Both the position numbers and the translations under genes were made by a program. Below the pieces are notes generated by a model that did no database searches, had not been told where the DNA came from, and was given only the letters and a program-made list of their open reading frames with translations. 64,000 bases of DNA, taken from the NCBI GenBank assembly GCA_030867875.1, contig JAOWCC010001501.1, positions 16,645,524-16,709,523 on the forward strand. Reading direction: 5' to 3'. Shown piece after piece: positions 1-13,100 of this stretch (position 1 is the stretch's first letter; every line of letters starts with the position of its first letter). The stretch is from Actinernus sp. WN-2022 (taxonomy: Eukaryota; Cnidaria; Anthozoa; Actiniaria; Actinernidae).

Positions 1-1895
1 CTGGATTTATCCCAATTCTGTAATCTGTGTAAAGTGACTATAACTGGGAATTTTTTTTCCTGAGACTGATGGCATCAAAAATCCCAAGAAACAGACTTTC
101 ATTCTCCACAAATTGAGAAAATGAAGAGTGAAATGATTTTGTCTGAATCTTGTCCAGTGTGTTATTTGCTATCCTGTTGCTTATGGTATGGTACTGAGTT
201 GACTCCTCGTGTATTGAGGAGGTATATTATAATCCATCTTGGAATGCAGGGATGGACAATCCACCACTAATAACAGTGATATTAGGAGATAACATTGAAG
301 GTATGAAACTGATTACCGGTATACAAAAGGACTGTAGGAGCCCTGAAAAGTAACAATAATTTATTGCAGAATACATTAAATAATTCTCAACTGAGTACAT
401 ACTCAGTTTTGTCTTTACAGGTTATTGATGAATTGACTGTGTTAACACCTCGATGACCTCTATGAGATGGAGAAACTTTATCCAATCTGGAAAGAAGGGC
501 TTGTCTGTCACTAGTATATAAAAAATATTTTACAGAATATTTTTCCAGGATTTTTGATTTCAAGTATGCTTTTCTAGGACAGCAAATATAACTCCATAAC
601 ATAATTAAAGCCAGAAGCAAAACTTATGATAATTTGTTGTAATAATGTGATCACGTCAAAGAATGAAATTTCAATTTAAGTCCCTTTGAGATATGCAACT
701 GGATAACTTATTCTGACTCTACAAGGTTATAGTCATCAATTATTCATAGTTACAATATTGACAAAGTAGTAATAGAAATAAAGTACAAAATAGATTATAG
801 ATATGTGAGAAAAAAGTCTTACAAGAATTAAGATAGCAATACTAGTGCATTTTTAAAGATGGATGAAAAATTGATATATGAAAGCTTCAAGTGCATATGT
901 CTAGTAAAGTCTTGTATAAATTTGTTGCTCAAACATCAATTTTGAGTAGGCAAAAAATTCAAGCTTTCAAAAGCCAGAAGCTGAGAGGGGGCCTGTTTAC
1001 ATGAAGTCCATGAAGTGAGGTTGCCCCTAGTACCAGGGCTATTTCCATTGGTTAGTGTATTGTTTATATTTGAAATCTCTTGAGACTGTTTGTATTTCAA
1101 CAACAAGAATTGTTGGTCCTAGCATGCACTACATGTACACAGTCCCTAATAAAACTTATAACTGAAGGTTTTTAGATAAAACCATGAGCTCAAAAAAGGG
1201 TTAATATGAATCTGCTATAAAGGCTTGCGGGGTTACAAGTTATGAGAAAACTGCAGCAGTTGATTTTTTAATTAATTTAGTCGAAAATGCTAATTGCTAT
1301 GTACCGGAGATTACTGCAGCCTAGCTGGCCTTTTTGGACTTTCACAAGAACTGGAATGTTGGACTCTTGTCTACGACTATATCATAAGGAATGAATGCAT
1401 ATGTTATGCTTGAATACGAGTGGGAGCATTTTATATACCCAATACTGTCAGAGTCAAGTTGTTTCTCTTCACATAATTACTTAGAACGTTTTCAACTTGT
1501 CATTACATTTTTACACTAAAGATTATCTTCTTCTTGCACACACATGCCTCCAAACCGCAATATCATGACTTTCCACAATCGGACAAAAAGTCTGATGCAG
1601 GGATCGCGAGTGATATCATATCCATTTGTGCAATTATCTCTCCGTACAATGGCAACTTACTCGTGTTCTTTTGGGACGTGAGGTCGTGAGGTCTATAGCT
1701 CTCCTTGCAAGTTTGATACTTTTAAAATTTGCCTTTAGTGCTTGGGTCTCTTGGACCTTAAAGTGCCCCTACGATCAAATTTTGACATATCAATGTTTTC
1801 TCATATTCGTAAAGTAGAGTGGCTATATTATTACCAGTTCAAACCATTTTTCGATACGACGACGGGAAGTCTTATTTTTTTAACTCCGAATCTTG
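1..1895. other. No gene recognised
   Basis: AT-rich sequence. Reading frames are short and show no family motif, and I see no tandem repeat or clear inverted repeat. A 103-residue frame near 1742-2053 runs into the inverted repeat that starts at 1896 and is not convincing as a gene. Confidence 0.4.
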
Positions 1896-3819
1896 AATTT
1901 TACATCCGCCATTACGCGAACCCGCTCCTGTGGGCGAGGAATGCCTGGTCATTTTTTAGCGTACGTGACGTCATACACTTAAGGTTATCGTATACCTTCA
2001 GGGTACTGTTCCGGATAAAATTAAGTAGCGTCTCGAATATTCGTCGTATTTAGATTAATTATACCTCATTTAAAGCCTATAAAATTGGCTACAACGATAT
2101 ACCTAAGGTTTGTAATTTTGATAAAAGTGCGATTTTTAAATAAACTTCTTTTCCGAACAAGCGAGTTGGTTTCCAAGAGCTCCAACTCCACGGCAATTTA
2201 ATGAATTTAAGATCTGTTTGCTTTTCTGGACTCCCACAGACCTTGTTTACAAAACTGTGTCGGCGATTGTGGAAATTCGAAGCCGTTCTGAAGATATTTT
2301 GGTCTTCGTGAAACTGCTAACGCGAATCCAAATATAGATGCGGGAATCGCTCTCAGCGCCTCTCTTTTAAAAATTAAAAAAATCGCCGACACAGGTTTTT
2401 TAGCTGTTATAAATTGCGAACAATCTGTGAAAATTTGAAGTAATTCGCACAAATTCGCGTCGAGTTGGAGCTTTTTTCAAACTATGGGAAATGTCACAGT
2501 CAAAACTTCCCACAACAACACGTGTGGCTACTTTTCCCATACAAACCTTCACGCGAACTAACATATGTAGAAAGAAAGTGTACCATTTTCCCGCTTTGAA
2601 AAGCAAACAAAACGTTTTGAATAGAGTTTGTGCATTGTACAGGACTGTAGCAATTTAACGAACCACAAAGCTGGCATTTCGCTACATGAATAATTCAAGC
2701 CTTTAGTCGAGTACCAAGAATACGGTTTGTAATTCTCTTCAAGCCTCATGCAAGGATGGTTTGTGTACGTTTTGAGGACAGAAGCTTCTCCATAATTGTT
2801 TGTATCACATGGAATAGCCGGTAAGACCGTACTAGTATAGATTGACCGAAAAATAAGCGGCTACGTTTGCTGAGAACATACATGTAGTTTATCATAAATA
2901 ACTCATATTGCTGTTTCCTATAAACAGATAAACATATCGATGTAGTATGCCTTTTAATTTACTGCTAATTTTATTTTCAAGACAATAAACCACAGAAGAA
3001 ACCACCAATATTATTTCATGAAGTACCTTGTTTCAGTTGTTTGTGTGTCAAACAGAAAGTTTGGTTCTGTGATAGCCACTGGAAAAGCTGCAGATCAGTC
3101 AGTTTCAATACATTGTTTTAGTCTCTAGTAAATTCTTATCATTCACGATTTCATGTTAGACAAGAGAGCGATTTAATTTTAAAGCAATTACATTGTATTT
3201 TAGAATGTAGATTCGCCGGAAAATCTATTGCCGGGACACAGATAATTCTCGATCTCTCTCATTTACGAACTAGCAATTATCCGGGTTTCACTGTAAACAA
3301 TGAACAAACTTAGGACTTATAAACTGCTGATCATTACCTTAGTGATTTCTCCGCTGAATTCTCCCTGTAGCCCGGATCCAGTAACAGCACAACCTGAAAG
3401 CCGAACCAGGGAAAATACCCTGGGGAAAAATTACCTCCAAAACATAAGAAACCTCTGCTAGCTAGCACTACTTACTGGCAGGCCACTTCCCAAGCGATTT
3501 TAGCGACTATTCATTGTCCAGCTTTCAACTCGGTCGCCAGCGGCTCTATTTCCCCCTAAATCATCAACATCCGGCAATAAATTTAAACAGAAAGACACAT
3601 TACTATGTTCTGAAGAATCTGATGCAGATTTTAGGTCGTTATTTACTAAACCACAGCAAAATTCGCAGTGTGAGTTTGTCGACAACATAAGAAGAAATGT
3701 ATGGGTTCGAAGCAACTTGAGAACGATGCGTATTAAGTGTATGACGTCACATACGCTAAAAAATGACTAGGCATTCCTCGCCCACGGGAACGGATTCGAG
3801 TAATGGCGGACGTGATTTT
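1896..3819. mobile_element. Non-autonomous element with ~87-bp terminal inverted repeats
   Basis: The arm at about 1896-1982 is repeated in inverse orientation at about 3733-3819. Shared blocks include CCGCCATTAC, GGGCGAGGAATGCCT, TCATTTTTTAGCGTA and TGACGTCATACACTTAA, with scattered mismatches. The 1.75-kb interior has no convincing transposase frame, so this looks like a non-autonomous DNA transposon. A smaller inverted repeat (GAGCTCCAACTC near 2177 and its complement near 2463) lies inside. I could not define a target duplication, so the superfamily is open. Confidence 0.6.
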
Positions 3820-5554
3820 GACGGTAAACTCTCTTTAAAATGTGTGGTCTAATTGGCCCCATTCAAAAAAAATTCACTGATTTGGATATTTCTGCCACTG
3901 TTTGTTCTTATGGAATACAAAAAAGTGGCAAAAGAAATGGTCAAATTTCGTCGTAGTGGCACTTTAATTGACAGTGTTATCGTTGGGCTCTCGTTTATAT
4001 TATTGCTGTTTGACGTACAGGTTGAATGCCACAATTGGCAGAGGCATATTGATGGTTTGCAATTAATCCCAGGAGAATCAACAGACAAAAACATGCTGGT
4101 GGACGAACAAGAGACGCTAATGAAGAATCTTTTGTTTAACGTCCACCAGCATGGCCGTCCTGACGTCACATGCAAACCAAGAATAGCTTTGTGCTGTTTG
4201 TTGTATAGTATCTTCCTCTTCTACATCTTCTTCTTCTGTCCTAGGTTGTGCTGTTCCAAATGTGTTGTGCATTTTCCCTAGACTCCCCCGGGGGGCAGGG
4301 ATATGCAGGGGCATTGGATCGGCAACATGTCCCCAGGGGCAAGGGCATTTTCTCACTTTCACTGACCCCAAATTCCAAGTCCCCGGTCATGTCCGAGTTG
4401 GGGGGGGTTTACATTGACTGGTGCATTAGCTGAATGGAAAACCTCCAACTATGATGCTCAAACGTGCCGAACAAAAGCGTATTTACCTCAGCAGGAATTT
4501 AAATTCATGGGAAATAACACGTTCTCTTTAAAATCTACACTATATTGTGAATATTACAGATAGCATATCAAATTCATTTCTACCAATTAAACAGAACCTA
4601 CAGGGAAAAAAACATACGCACGTGCGTGCCTAACATTTTGCATGGAAAGACTGCACAACAGTCCCTTCAAAGAACGTGATATCTGACATGCATGCAGCTG
4701 CAGCATACAGCTGGCTATCAGAACCAGGGAGCCAAATTAAAATCAAATATACAAGTATCATATTTTAGGTTGCTGAAAAATAAGGAATGACTGAAAGTCA
4801 GAAATAATCGGTTATGGTCCAACTAGTCCTTTTAACGCGTTAGCAAAATTTGCAACATATACTAAAACGCTGCAAATGTTACTTACATATTTAAATGGCC
4901 TCAGTGGACCAGAACAGTTATGGAAAATAGAGCCTTCTTCGACTCCACGAAAGGAACCTCAACTCACGAATGCCGCTATTAAAATTTCGCTACAAACGCT
5001 TTCTCTCTGAATGTTTTTCCATCAGGCATTTTCAACACTAACACAATGTGCAGATTAACTTCTCCTGTGCTGACCATACATTGTATAAAAAGAAAGCACT
5101 TTGTGTTTCCTGCAACAGTTTTGATCAGCCCGTTTGCGGCCGGCAGTCTTGCAATTTCTGTCTTCCACTTTTATCAATCGACATGTTCTTTTTATAGCAG
5201 GTTATTTCATTCAATAAGAAACGAGCTTTCAGATCGTCAATGTCAAGCTGTCAGAATTGAACCAATCAGCGACGAGAAATGTTGTAAACTAGTCGAGTAC
5301 AGTAAAATGGAGTTTTCGCTGTAAGTCAGTTTGCTTAGTTAGATTTTTGTGGGTTCTTAAAATGAGATAGCTTACTTTCCTTCGTCTAGATTGAAGTTTG
5401 TATTATAAAACAAATAAAAGATGGTTCTCCTTGTTCAAAAATAATGTACTTTCGAGGTCTTGAAATGCTGCTAAATGCACTCGCGTTCTGCTCGTGCATC
5501 CGCAGTTTTTCAAGACCTGGAGGTGCAAATTTTTTTTATAGAACAAGGAGAACG
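3820..5554. other. No supported gene; repeat-derived stretches
   Basis: A plus-strand frame at 3853-4281 starts at TTG and lacks recognisable domains. At 4285-4410 there is a G/C-tract stretch resembling the edges of the G-tract elements seen elsewhere. The stretch 4980-5200 is a diverged direct copy of 25080-25290, downstream of the damaged hammerhead, so it is a piece of a dispersed repeat. Confidence 0.45.
4980..5205 (+). repeat. Dispersed repeat, paralogue of 25080-25290
   Basis: Long near-identical blocks are shared with 25080-25290, for example TGAATGTTTTTCCATCAGGC and GCCCGTTTGCGGCCGGCAGT. The partner copy follows a hammerhead-bearing segment, so this may be part of the same retroelement family, although no ribozyme core is visible here. 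Confidence 0.65.
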
Positions 5555-6691
5555 CAACCTCGTGACCAGGGTCTTCTCAGTCAGATCCAAGATGGCGGCT
5601 ACTCCGAGAGAAGACCCTGGTAAACGCCGAATTGTCACGTATTCTGATTGGCTCTTCGATTATGACACAAAGATTGTTCTAACGATGCTTTTTATTGGCC
5701 AAACGGACTGAGTCCAGCGAGATGAATTTGTATATAGATTCGATTGCTCAAATTTTATAAATAAAACGATATTAAATAACCTTAAAACACGTTGTGTAGG
5801 TAGGGCAATAGATGAAGTGCATTACTGGGTAGTTTTCTGGTAAGTTTCATCAGTGAGAAAGCCGTTAAATCTGAACATGTGCTATCGATCTCTTCGCTTC
5901 AGCGCTAACAGAAAATGAACGGCTTTTTAGGATTCTCTTCTAGCTTAGATACATCCTGGTAGCTTTGTGATACCCTTCCACTGTTTCTTTATCCAAGTAA
6001 ACTCCATTTCGAACTGTTTAGTAGACCTGTTTTCACTTCGTCGTTCGCCGCGTGGAAATACCGTTAACAGAACGCAAAATTTACGTAACAGAAACAGGGT
6101 TATAGTGCCACGCTTCAATAGAGTATTACATGAAGAATTCGATAGCACATAGAGCGGCAATTGTGTGGAACCTGCTCACTCCAGACTTACCGGAGACCTC
6201 TAATGTAAAGAACTTTACCAGTATGGCTAGTAAATCACAGGCCCTGCATAATTTAGATTTTGGAGCTGAATCACCGCAAACTGCCCCTCACAAGAACGAT
6301 TATTATAAATATTACTGAATTATTAGTTTTAAAATAGATGATTAATAACTTAATGTAAAATGTGAATATAGTTAACTAGTTTATTTTAGTATTATACACG
6401 ACCCCACAAGCGGCAACGCTTTAATCTTTTATCGTGTTTAAATAAAAGTTATTGTATTGTATTGTATTGTACCGCATCTCGCTCACTCCGGATTGGGATA
6501 CCTATGGTTTGTAGGCACGTGTTAAATATTTCCATATTTAGCTTGGCCGCCATATTGGATGCCCACATCACGTGATTAAAATCTCCAGGATTTCTGGAGA
6601 TTTTTGGTCACGTGATTCAGCGTTTACCAGGGTCTTTCTCGGAGTAGCCGCCATCTTGGATCTGACCGAGAAGACCCTGGTCACGAGGTTG
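5555..6691. mobile_element. Long-arm fold-back element (CAACCTCGTGACC ends) holding a LINE remnant
   Basis: The left end starts CAACCTCGTGACCAGGGTCT, followed by GTCAGATCCAAGATGGCGGC. The right end (6610-6691) carries the inverse complement. The flanking 9 bp (AGGAGAACG and ACGAGAACC) match at 7 of 9 positions, a degraded target duplication. A compact copy of the same ends is at 30538-30655. A 3' LINE remnant lies inside this copy. Confidence 0.6.
6010..6472 (+). pseudogene. LINE 3' remnant (family of 9955-11859)
   Basis: This is the end of a LINE reverse-transcriptase ORF, split between two frames. The words PRFNRV and then SIAHRAAIVWNLL match PRFNTR and SIAYRGSTLWNAL in the copy near 11.45 kb. 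After the stop, the 3' UTR block with ACGACCCCACAAGC and TTTATCGTGTT is shared with 11787-11835. The copy ends in an ATTGT microsatellite, the usual LINE 3' tail. It is 5'-truncated and frameshifted. Confidence 0.75.
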
Positions 6692-9066
6692 ACGAGAACC
6701 ATCTTTTATTTTTTAAGTATTGTGTTGGGTTCTATTGTATTTCATTTTTTGTATTGAATCGTATTGTGCTTTATTCTATTGTATTTTTTTGTAGAAATGC
6801 GTGTCGTCCTACATGATCATATGAAGGGATTGTCGCTTGCAAGTCCTCGCAGTGACGTTATTGTAATTACGGATTCTGTTCCAGGCCCCGGACAGTTTTA
6901 AGCATAAAGTCGGCAATTTGAATGGCGAAAAAGAGACCTTTCCGAAGGCGGAACTGAAAAATAAATATACTCTTGATTCTGCAATAAAATATAGATGCAA
7001 AATTTGGTTTCATAAACACTTTAAAGACAGACATGTTTGATAAGGATATTAATACATACAGTCCACACCACTGTAGCAATAAAGGGTGTGTATTTTAATT
7101 TGTGTCACCACAGGGAGCCCAGTCCTTTCTCATACAAAAACATATGTCGAACGCACTTCAATAATCTATGATTACTTCTAGTTTTAAAACTATTAAACTA
7201 CATACTCTCAACAACTTCTTACTGCTCTTTCAGGAGTCTATCAATTTTTCTGTATTTGTTTAAATTCAGAATTTATGCTAATTAGACCACAACCTTTTGC
7301 ATTGGGTCTATTCGACATTAGTACAAACCAACAATGGACTATTACACATCCTGCATTCCGATTGGCTACCCTACCATAGGTCTATTTTTGATAGCCCATG
7401 GTAGAGAAAAACCGCACGCTTTTTCACGAAATAATAACATGTTTTCAACTTCAATTTGTTTCTTTCTATTATTTTCTACTGACCGACTAGTTAGTTCATA
7501 CTAAAACGATGATAGACCTCTCGCCTCTAGCCCCACGAGGGCTGTGGGTCTACGCACGCCACACACTACGAGATTCCTCTCTTACTTTTGCAAAACCCAA
7601 ACATGATTGTTGGATGAAACGCCTTGGTCAAACAGTAGATCCAACTTTCCTGATTGGCTAACAGTGTAGGCGTGAAAAGTTTACAATCGATGCTGGAAAA
7701 TAACGTTATTTCCTATTGATACAAAAGAACACAACAGTGCAGTACGACAGAAACCAAGAAACTTCTGACAGGCTCTAATCAGTTGCGATCTTTGGGACGA
7801 CTAGCCTCGCTCTGATACCATTGTTACCAGATCTCTTACCGCGCGGCATGGGATATGAATAATGTCCATGCAAGACAGAAACATGAAACTCGGCAAACAT
7901 GCGAAAAAAGAAACAAACAAAAATCTGCCATTGTTTAAAAAACAGTTTACATTCCCCGGCAGGAGGATAATGAGTATTCAGAATGAAAATACTGAATTCG
8001 TATTGCGTTCTTTTTGTCCAATGGGAATGGACAAGATCTTGACAACTACTGGGGAAGAGGTCAAAACAATGCAACTTTTACGGGAAGGGGGGTTGTACCC
8101 GGAACCCAACACCTATTTTGGCAAAATCTACATTTTTGACCGCAAATATCTTCTTGAATAAAATACTTATTGAAGAAGTAACTATATTTCTAGTTTCTAC
8201 AGGCAGAGAAGAACGTGTGTCTGCATTAAAACCAGGTATCCCTATTTTACAACGCGAGAAAATCACCATCGAAAAAAGGGGCAGGGGGTATTACCCGCCA
8301 CCCACCACCTCCCCTGACAAAATTGGTTCCCATTCGAGAAATCCATTGTTCTGACCTCTTCCCTAGCCAATGAGAATTGGAGCCCATGTGGCTGTTTTCC
8401 ACATGTAGTCGAGAAAGGTATGGCCCGGGTACCAGAATGGCACCTACCTAATACCGGGTCATCGCATTTCTGTTTTCGCGTGGGCAGGGGGCTTGGGTAC
8501 GAGTCAAACAGGTTCGTCTTCATCATTTTCTCTTTCTCGAAGAACGTGAAGGTCATGATGAGAACTACAGGCATCTTCCACCACACAATACCACTACTCA
8601 GGTAGCCATACACCATGGCGCCGAGCCGAGCGAGATCTGGATCCATGCTGGATGCTGTGACAAGATGTTTTATGATATAAGTGAGAAGTATAGACATTAC
8701 ATTAAAAAAATTAAAAAATCAAAAATAAATAAATTAATGGGGCTGTCATGGTACTGCGCATGTATCAGTAATCGCTCGGTTGGTGGCTGTTAATTGGATA
8801 CACACAGACAGTTAAACTTCCCTCCCCCAATGCTTGACTGAAAGGATTTTCAATATTTTCCCTGGAGACTGTTTGTTAGTCATTTTTGCATATTTGCTTT
8901 GATTTTAAGCATCCCACATGGTGGAATGTTCGTTAGTTCATATAGCTGTTTCCGGCCCGGAATGTGAACGTGAAGTCTATTACCGTGACAGCCCCTTTAA
9001 TATGAGACAAAACTTCAATAACGTACATGTGAGTAGGTTTACCGATTATCTCTTTCAAATGCAACT
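6692..9066. other. No supported gene; possible small repeats
   Basis: No known domain is visible. A minus-strand frame at 8263-8697 (144 residues) has an ATG-type start but no recognisable motif. The block GGGGAAGAGGTCAAAACAATG at 8050-8072 has an inverted match near 8347-8367, so the stretch between may be a small inverted-repeat element. Confidence 0.35.
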
Positions 9067-9228
9067 CACTCTTTTCACCTGGTGGCCATCTTGGATTCAA
9101 AGCGAGGCAATCCTTTGTTTTTTGCCAGGTCAGCCTCGTAGTGAGGGATAGTCAAAATGAGGCTCACCTGGCAAAAACAAAGGATTGCCTCGCTTTGAAT
9201 CCAAGATGGTCACCAGGTGAAAAGAGTG
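9067..9228. mobile_element. Near-perfect 162-bp palindrome (fold-back MITE)
   Basis: The arm CACTCTTTTCACCTGGTG, continuing through CCATCTTGGATTCAAAGCGA and GGCAATCCTTTGTTTTT, is mirrored to 9228. A loop of about 20 nt sits near 9135-9155. It has no coding potential. Transcribed, it would form a hairpin with an arm of about 70 bp. Confidence 0.8.
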
Positions 9229-9954
9229 AACTCTAATCACTCGCAGCCTCTCAAACTTGCAAGCTATTCTATTCGAAGTCGGCGCCACAGTCTCACCGTT
9301 AATTCTCAAAATGATACTATTTTAGTAACGGAAAATTCATATAAGATACTGTTGACATGATTACGTAACACACGAAAAGTAAAAAACCATTACAACAATA
9401 ACGATACTTACAAGAAATTCTAGTACACGAAAGTACGTAACCGGTTATAAACACAGAGAATAATGACTAAGTTACATGGCATTTACAAACATACTCGATA
9501 AAAAATATATATGGCTAAAAGAGGTTCAGGAAGCAAAGACCACGCCTACATAATAGTTAAGGCTTTTATAGGGCTTTCACAGCTCTGGCCATTTCGTATT
9601 TACATTAGAGGAGGTTGGCCAGGCCATCCCTTCGTTTTTGCTCGCCATATCACTGATATGTTAAAGGCCCTGTGTCCGAGCCCATGGTGCTTTGCGCGCG
9701 CAAATCATTGTCGTAGGCTACGAAAATCAGAAAGATCGTTGTTGTTGTTATGTGACTCCCGAATCTTTCGAAATCCATCCCTAGTTTGGGCCATCGTGTA
9801 ATTATTGATAGATATATATGCTTAACTAACTTTCTTTTATCTTAACTTTTGTATATATACTTTTTTAAATGAAACTTTAGTTCGAATATTTCTTCGAATC
9901 CCGGTCTGGAGTGGCGAGTAGATGAATGCCGATGAAAGGACCAAGACAGCGAGG
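9229..9954. other. Mostly unassigned; holds a hammerhead-family tail at 9555-9605
   Basis: The segment at about 9555-9605 (GGGCTTTCACAGCTCTGGCC, then ATTTCGTATTTA) matches the sequence downstream of the hammerhead at 13220-13262 and 25035-25072. The segment 9665-9712 is an inverted match of 12520-12569, including GTGTCCGAGCCCATGGTGCT. No gene is supported. Confidence 0.5.
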
Positions 9955-11859
9955 CGAAGTGATTATAGATAACAAACTTAGCTGGACAGCTCACACGCTC
10001 CAACTCAAAAAGAACTTTGCAGGGAAGTTAGATCTTTTGAAGCGATCAAGATTTTTATCAACAGACATTCTCCAATCGTTTTATTGTAAAGTTATTCTGC
10101 CATCCGTTACGTACGGGTTAGTAGCCTGGGGAGGGTGTAATTGTATAGATAATTTTAACTCTCTTGAAAGATTACACTGTAGGGCTGCACGAATAATATT
10201 CAACTTACCAAGGGATATGCCTTCTAAAGACGTACTAAACCACGCTAAATGGTCAACGCTATTCGATAACTATACACGCCGGGCACGAATAACCGTAAAA
10301 ACGGCGGGGTTGAGTGTAACATAAAACGTAAAAGTAACGCCATTTCCTTACTTCTACTCTAAATTTGACGAAATGTTGGCAGGTTGGTAACAAAGTAAGA
10401 CTACATTTTTCGGGACAATTGTTTCTGTATTGTGACGTTGTTGTGACGTCATAAGGGATGCCTCCTTTTTTGGTGAAAATTAACCTTTAAAACACGTTTC
10501 AAAAATATTACGTCATCAGAAAGCTTTTATGAAATATATTAATTTGCCGAAAATTTGAACTTTCTACGATAAACATATTCAAAGTTATGGACGATTTACT
10601 GTTTTTATGACGTCATTATTAGTGACGTCATACTTCAAGCTTAAATCAGATTGCCGACTTTAAAAATATTATTAAAGAGAATACTATGACTTGTGAGTGT
10701 TAGCCAAATGCATTTCATTGATAAAATTCCAAAAATATTGAACTGGCTATTTTCTGAGGCTACACAAATATATTTATGACGTCATAATGACGTATACAAA
10801 AAATGGGGCTTCAATTCTAAGCTGTTATACTAAAAAAATCACAATTCTAAAAAGAACACGTTGTTACTACTAAAGAGCTCTATTATTGTGCAAAATATGA
10901 TGCACCAGTATTTCGAACTGTAAAAGTTAAAACAAGCGACATTTTCATAAATGGTTTTATGCTATTTATTTCCCGCCAATTTTTGGCGGGAAAATTACCA
11001 AAATTCAAACTTTAATAACTTTCGTTTACTTCAACCGATCGATAACGGGTTTTCGATTATTTCATTCTCATGAACAAGAGATTTTAAAAAGATATAATAA
11101 AACGTTTTTAGAGGTAATAAAAATTTATAAGAAACCTATTAGAAAAGGATATATGACGTCATTGTGACGTCATAATGATGGCTATATTAGCTTAACTTAT
11201 CAGACTACGTTTTGTTTGCACTTCTTTATACACCTACCAAAATTCATTCTTCTATGTCGAAATTTTTTAAATATATATAAAACCCGCCGTTTTTACGATC
11301 ACTTGTGCCCGGCGTGATAAGTTAGCTATTGTTAAATTAATTCACAAAGCCTACCTAAATAGGTTACCTACAGTTATGTCAGGCATAATTGAAAAGCGCC
11401 AACCAAAATATTCTTTCCGTGCTATTGACCAACTTATTACGCCACGTTTCAATACACGTTACATGAAACACTCCATTGCCTATAGAGGCTCAACATTGTG
11501 GAACGCATTAATATCAAAGAACACTAGCATTGTTACTTCAAGCACCAAGGCACTATCAAACAAAGTAGTAAAGATGGATACTTTTAAAGATTTTAACTTC
11601 TCCACTAATTCAGTGCAGACTACTAAATTTAGACTAGGGGAATATTTATATACATAATTCATATTTTAACTTTAAAGCATTATCTCTTTTAATTATTGTA
11701 AATAAATTTAGACAGTAGTTGTTTAATCGTCCGTTTGATGTTTTTATATTATTATAATCTTATAATCATTGTATATATATTTAGTTATACACGACCCCAC
11801 AAGCTGTAAGCTTTAATAATTATCGTGTTAAAATAAAGGTTATTGATTGATTGATTGAG
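9955..11859 (+). pseudogene. 5'-truncated LINE, interrupted by a DNA element
   Basis: The first part (9955-10282) encodes the region after the RT active site: a DNKLSWTAHT block, then ILPSVTYGLVAWGG and LHCRAARIIFNLPRD. It resumes at 11309 with a DKLAIVKLIHKAYLNRLPTV block and PRFNTRYMKHSIAYRG, then a stop near 11655. The 3' UTR carries ACGACCCCACAAGC and ends in TTGA repeats. This is the C-terminal part of a LINE ORF2 only; the endonuclease and RT palm are absent. The frame is cut by the element at 10283-11308, and removing that element would restore it. The clade is not certain (Jockey/CR1-like word pattern). Confidence 0.85.
10283..11308. mobile_element. 1.03-kb non-autonomous DNA element inserted in LINE
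   Basis: The inverted ends are GCACGAATAACCGTAAAAAC and its diverged complement at 11283-11308; both then read into GGCGGG. CCGG flanks both sides (10279-10282 and 11309-11312), consistent with a 4-bp target duplication; other breakpoints are possible because the site is palindromic. The interior is rich in TGACGTCAT (CRE-like) palindromes near 10615, 10777, 11154 and 11166. It also has a perfect palindrome TTTCCCGCCA/TTGGCGGGAAA at about 10969-10991. No transposase frame is visible. Confidence 0.7.
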
Positions 11860-12578
11860 TGACTCGACAAATAATCCTTCAGCAGTCCACATTTTACTTT
11901 CTCTAGGTCTACAAGAGAACACGTGTGGTTCAAAAGGACTACTACGTGAGTTTCCCGGGGATTTGCTGCACTAAGGGACCGGCGGGCTTCGTTGGAAATA
12001 CACTGGCATCAAGAACATTTGTAATTATAATTTCGCACGGCTAAGCTCCACTGAGGTGTTACGACTTATCTGTATACGTTTTGCATTTTTATTAGCAGAG
12101 AAAGCAATGTCCTTAACCTTTTTTTTCATCCTCCAGTACGTCCAGAAAGTCTTGCTACCAAAACTACGATCGCGGGTCAAACTCCAATCTGCCGAGTTCA
12201 GCTGTTACTTCGCTGTGAGTTTGACTCGAGGTAACAAGAGTATGTGTTTGCTTGTAGAGTTGTGAAAAGTCGCACTCGTAAATCGAATTAGAAGCTAAAG
12301 ACAGAACAACTGGCTTCCTTCCGAGTACTGTTAAAATCATATTCGAAGCATCCGGGGAAACTTCGTGGGCTCGATTGGGTTTTTAATCCGGTAGAAATTA
12401 TGAAATTCGTTATCCAAAAGTGTATGTGTACTTCTTTTATGAAACTTATAAACAATCGAGAGCATTTTAGTTCGCCTAAAAGCTGGCCTTTAATTTATGT
12501 GGCCGTTGATAAACAAACTAATCATAACATTGGCGCAAAGCACCATGGGCTCGGACACAGGGTCTTTAAGCTGAGACC
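11860..12578. other. No gene recognised
   Basis: Short frames only. The segment 12520-12569 is the inverse of 9665-12-style repeat sequence at 9665-9712. The G-tract element begins at 12579. Confidence 0.4.
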
Positions 12579-12965
12579 CGGGCCGGGGGGTACTTACATG
12601 AAAAATGGGTATGTATGTGAGGCCAAGAGGCTCAAACCCTGACCCTGTTTGACCCAAAATCCGAGCTCCAAAACCTTGATTGCCCCCTTTTGGGGAAAAA
12701 AAAAACCTGATGCCTAAAAAATACTGAACCCCGACCCTGACTGCACCCACATTAAACTCAAATCCTGATCTGCCCAAATCAGGTCAAAACCATGACCCTA
12801 ACCTGAGTATCAGGCTTACCTTTTCCACCGGGGGGGGGGGGAGGGGGAAGGCCTGACACTCAGGTTACCATGACCCTACCTGCCCAAACTGAGCTCAAAA
12901 CCCTGACCCACCCCCGCGGCAAATACATAATACGTCAACAGGAGTACCCCCCCCCCCCCCCGGAG
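12579..12965. mobile_element. G-tract element, copy 1
   Basis: The left end is CCGGGCCGGGGGGTACTTAC and the right end is GTAC followed by a long C run and CGGAG. The interior has the CCCTGACCC / CAAAACC word repeats shared with 22961-23430 and 38143-38515. The flanking 8-mers CTGAGACC (12571-12578) and TTGAGACT (12966-12973) agree at six internal bases, fitting a decayed 8-bp target duplication. It has no coding capacity. Confidence 0.65.
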
Positions 12966-13100
12966 TTGAGACTTGTCTGGTTTTTGGCTGCTTGCCACAC
13001 GCAAGTGTGACGTAGCTGATAATCAATCTCCTCTCTTAGCTCGTTTCTAGAATAGCGGCATATCCGGACCACCAGAGGTTCGAATTCATTCTGCGTGCAA

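Noticed and set aside
3849..4281. Overlapping frames on both strands (108 and 142 residues)
   Set aside because: The plus frame starts at TTG, neither has a motif, and they overlap each other fully.
8263..8697. 144-residue minus frame
   Set aside because: No recognisable domain, no splice or promoter context, and it overlaps a probable inverted-repeat element; kept only as a note.
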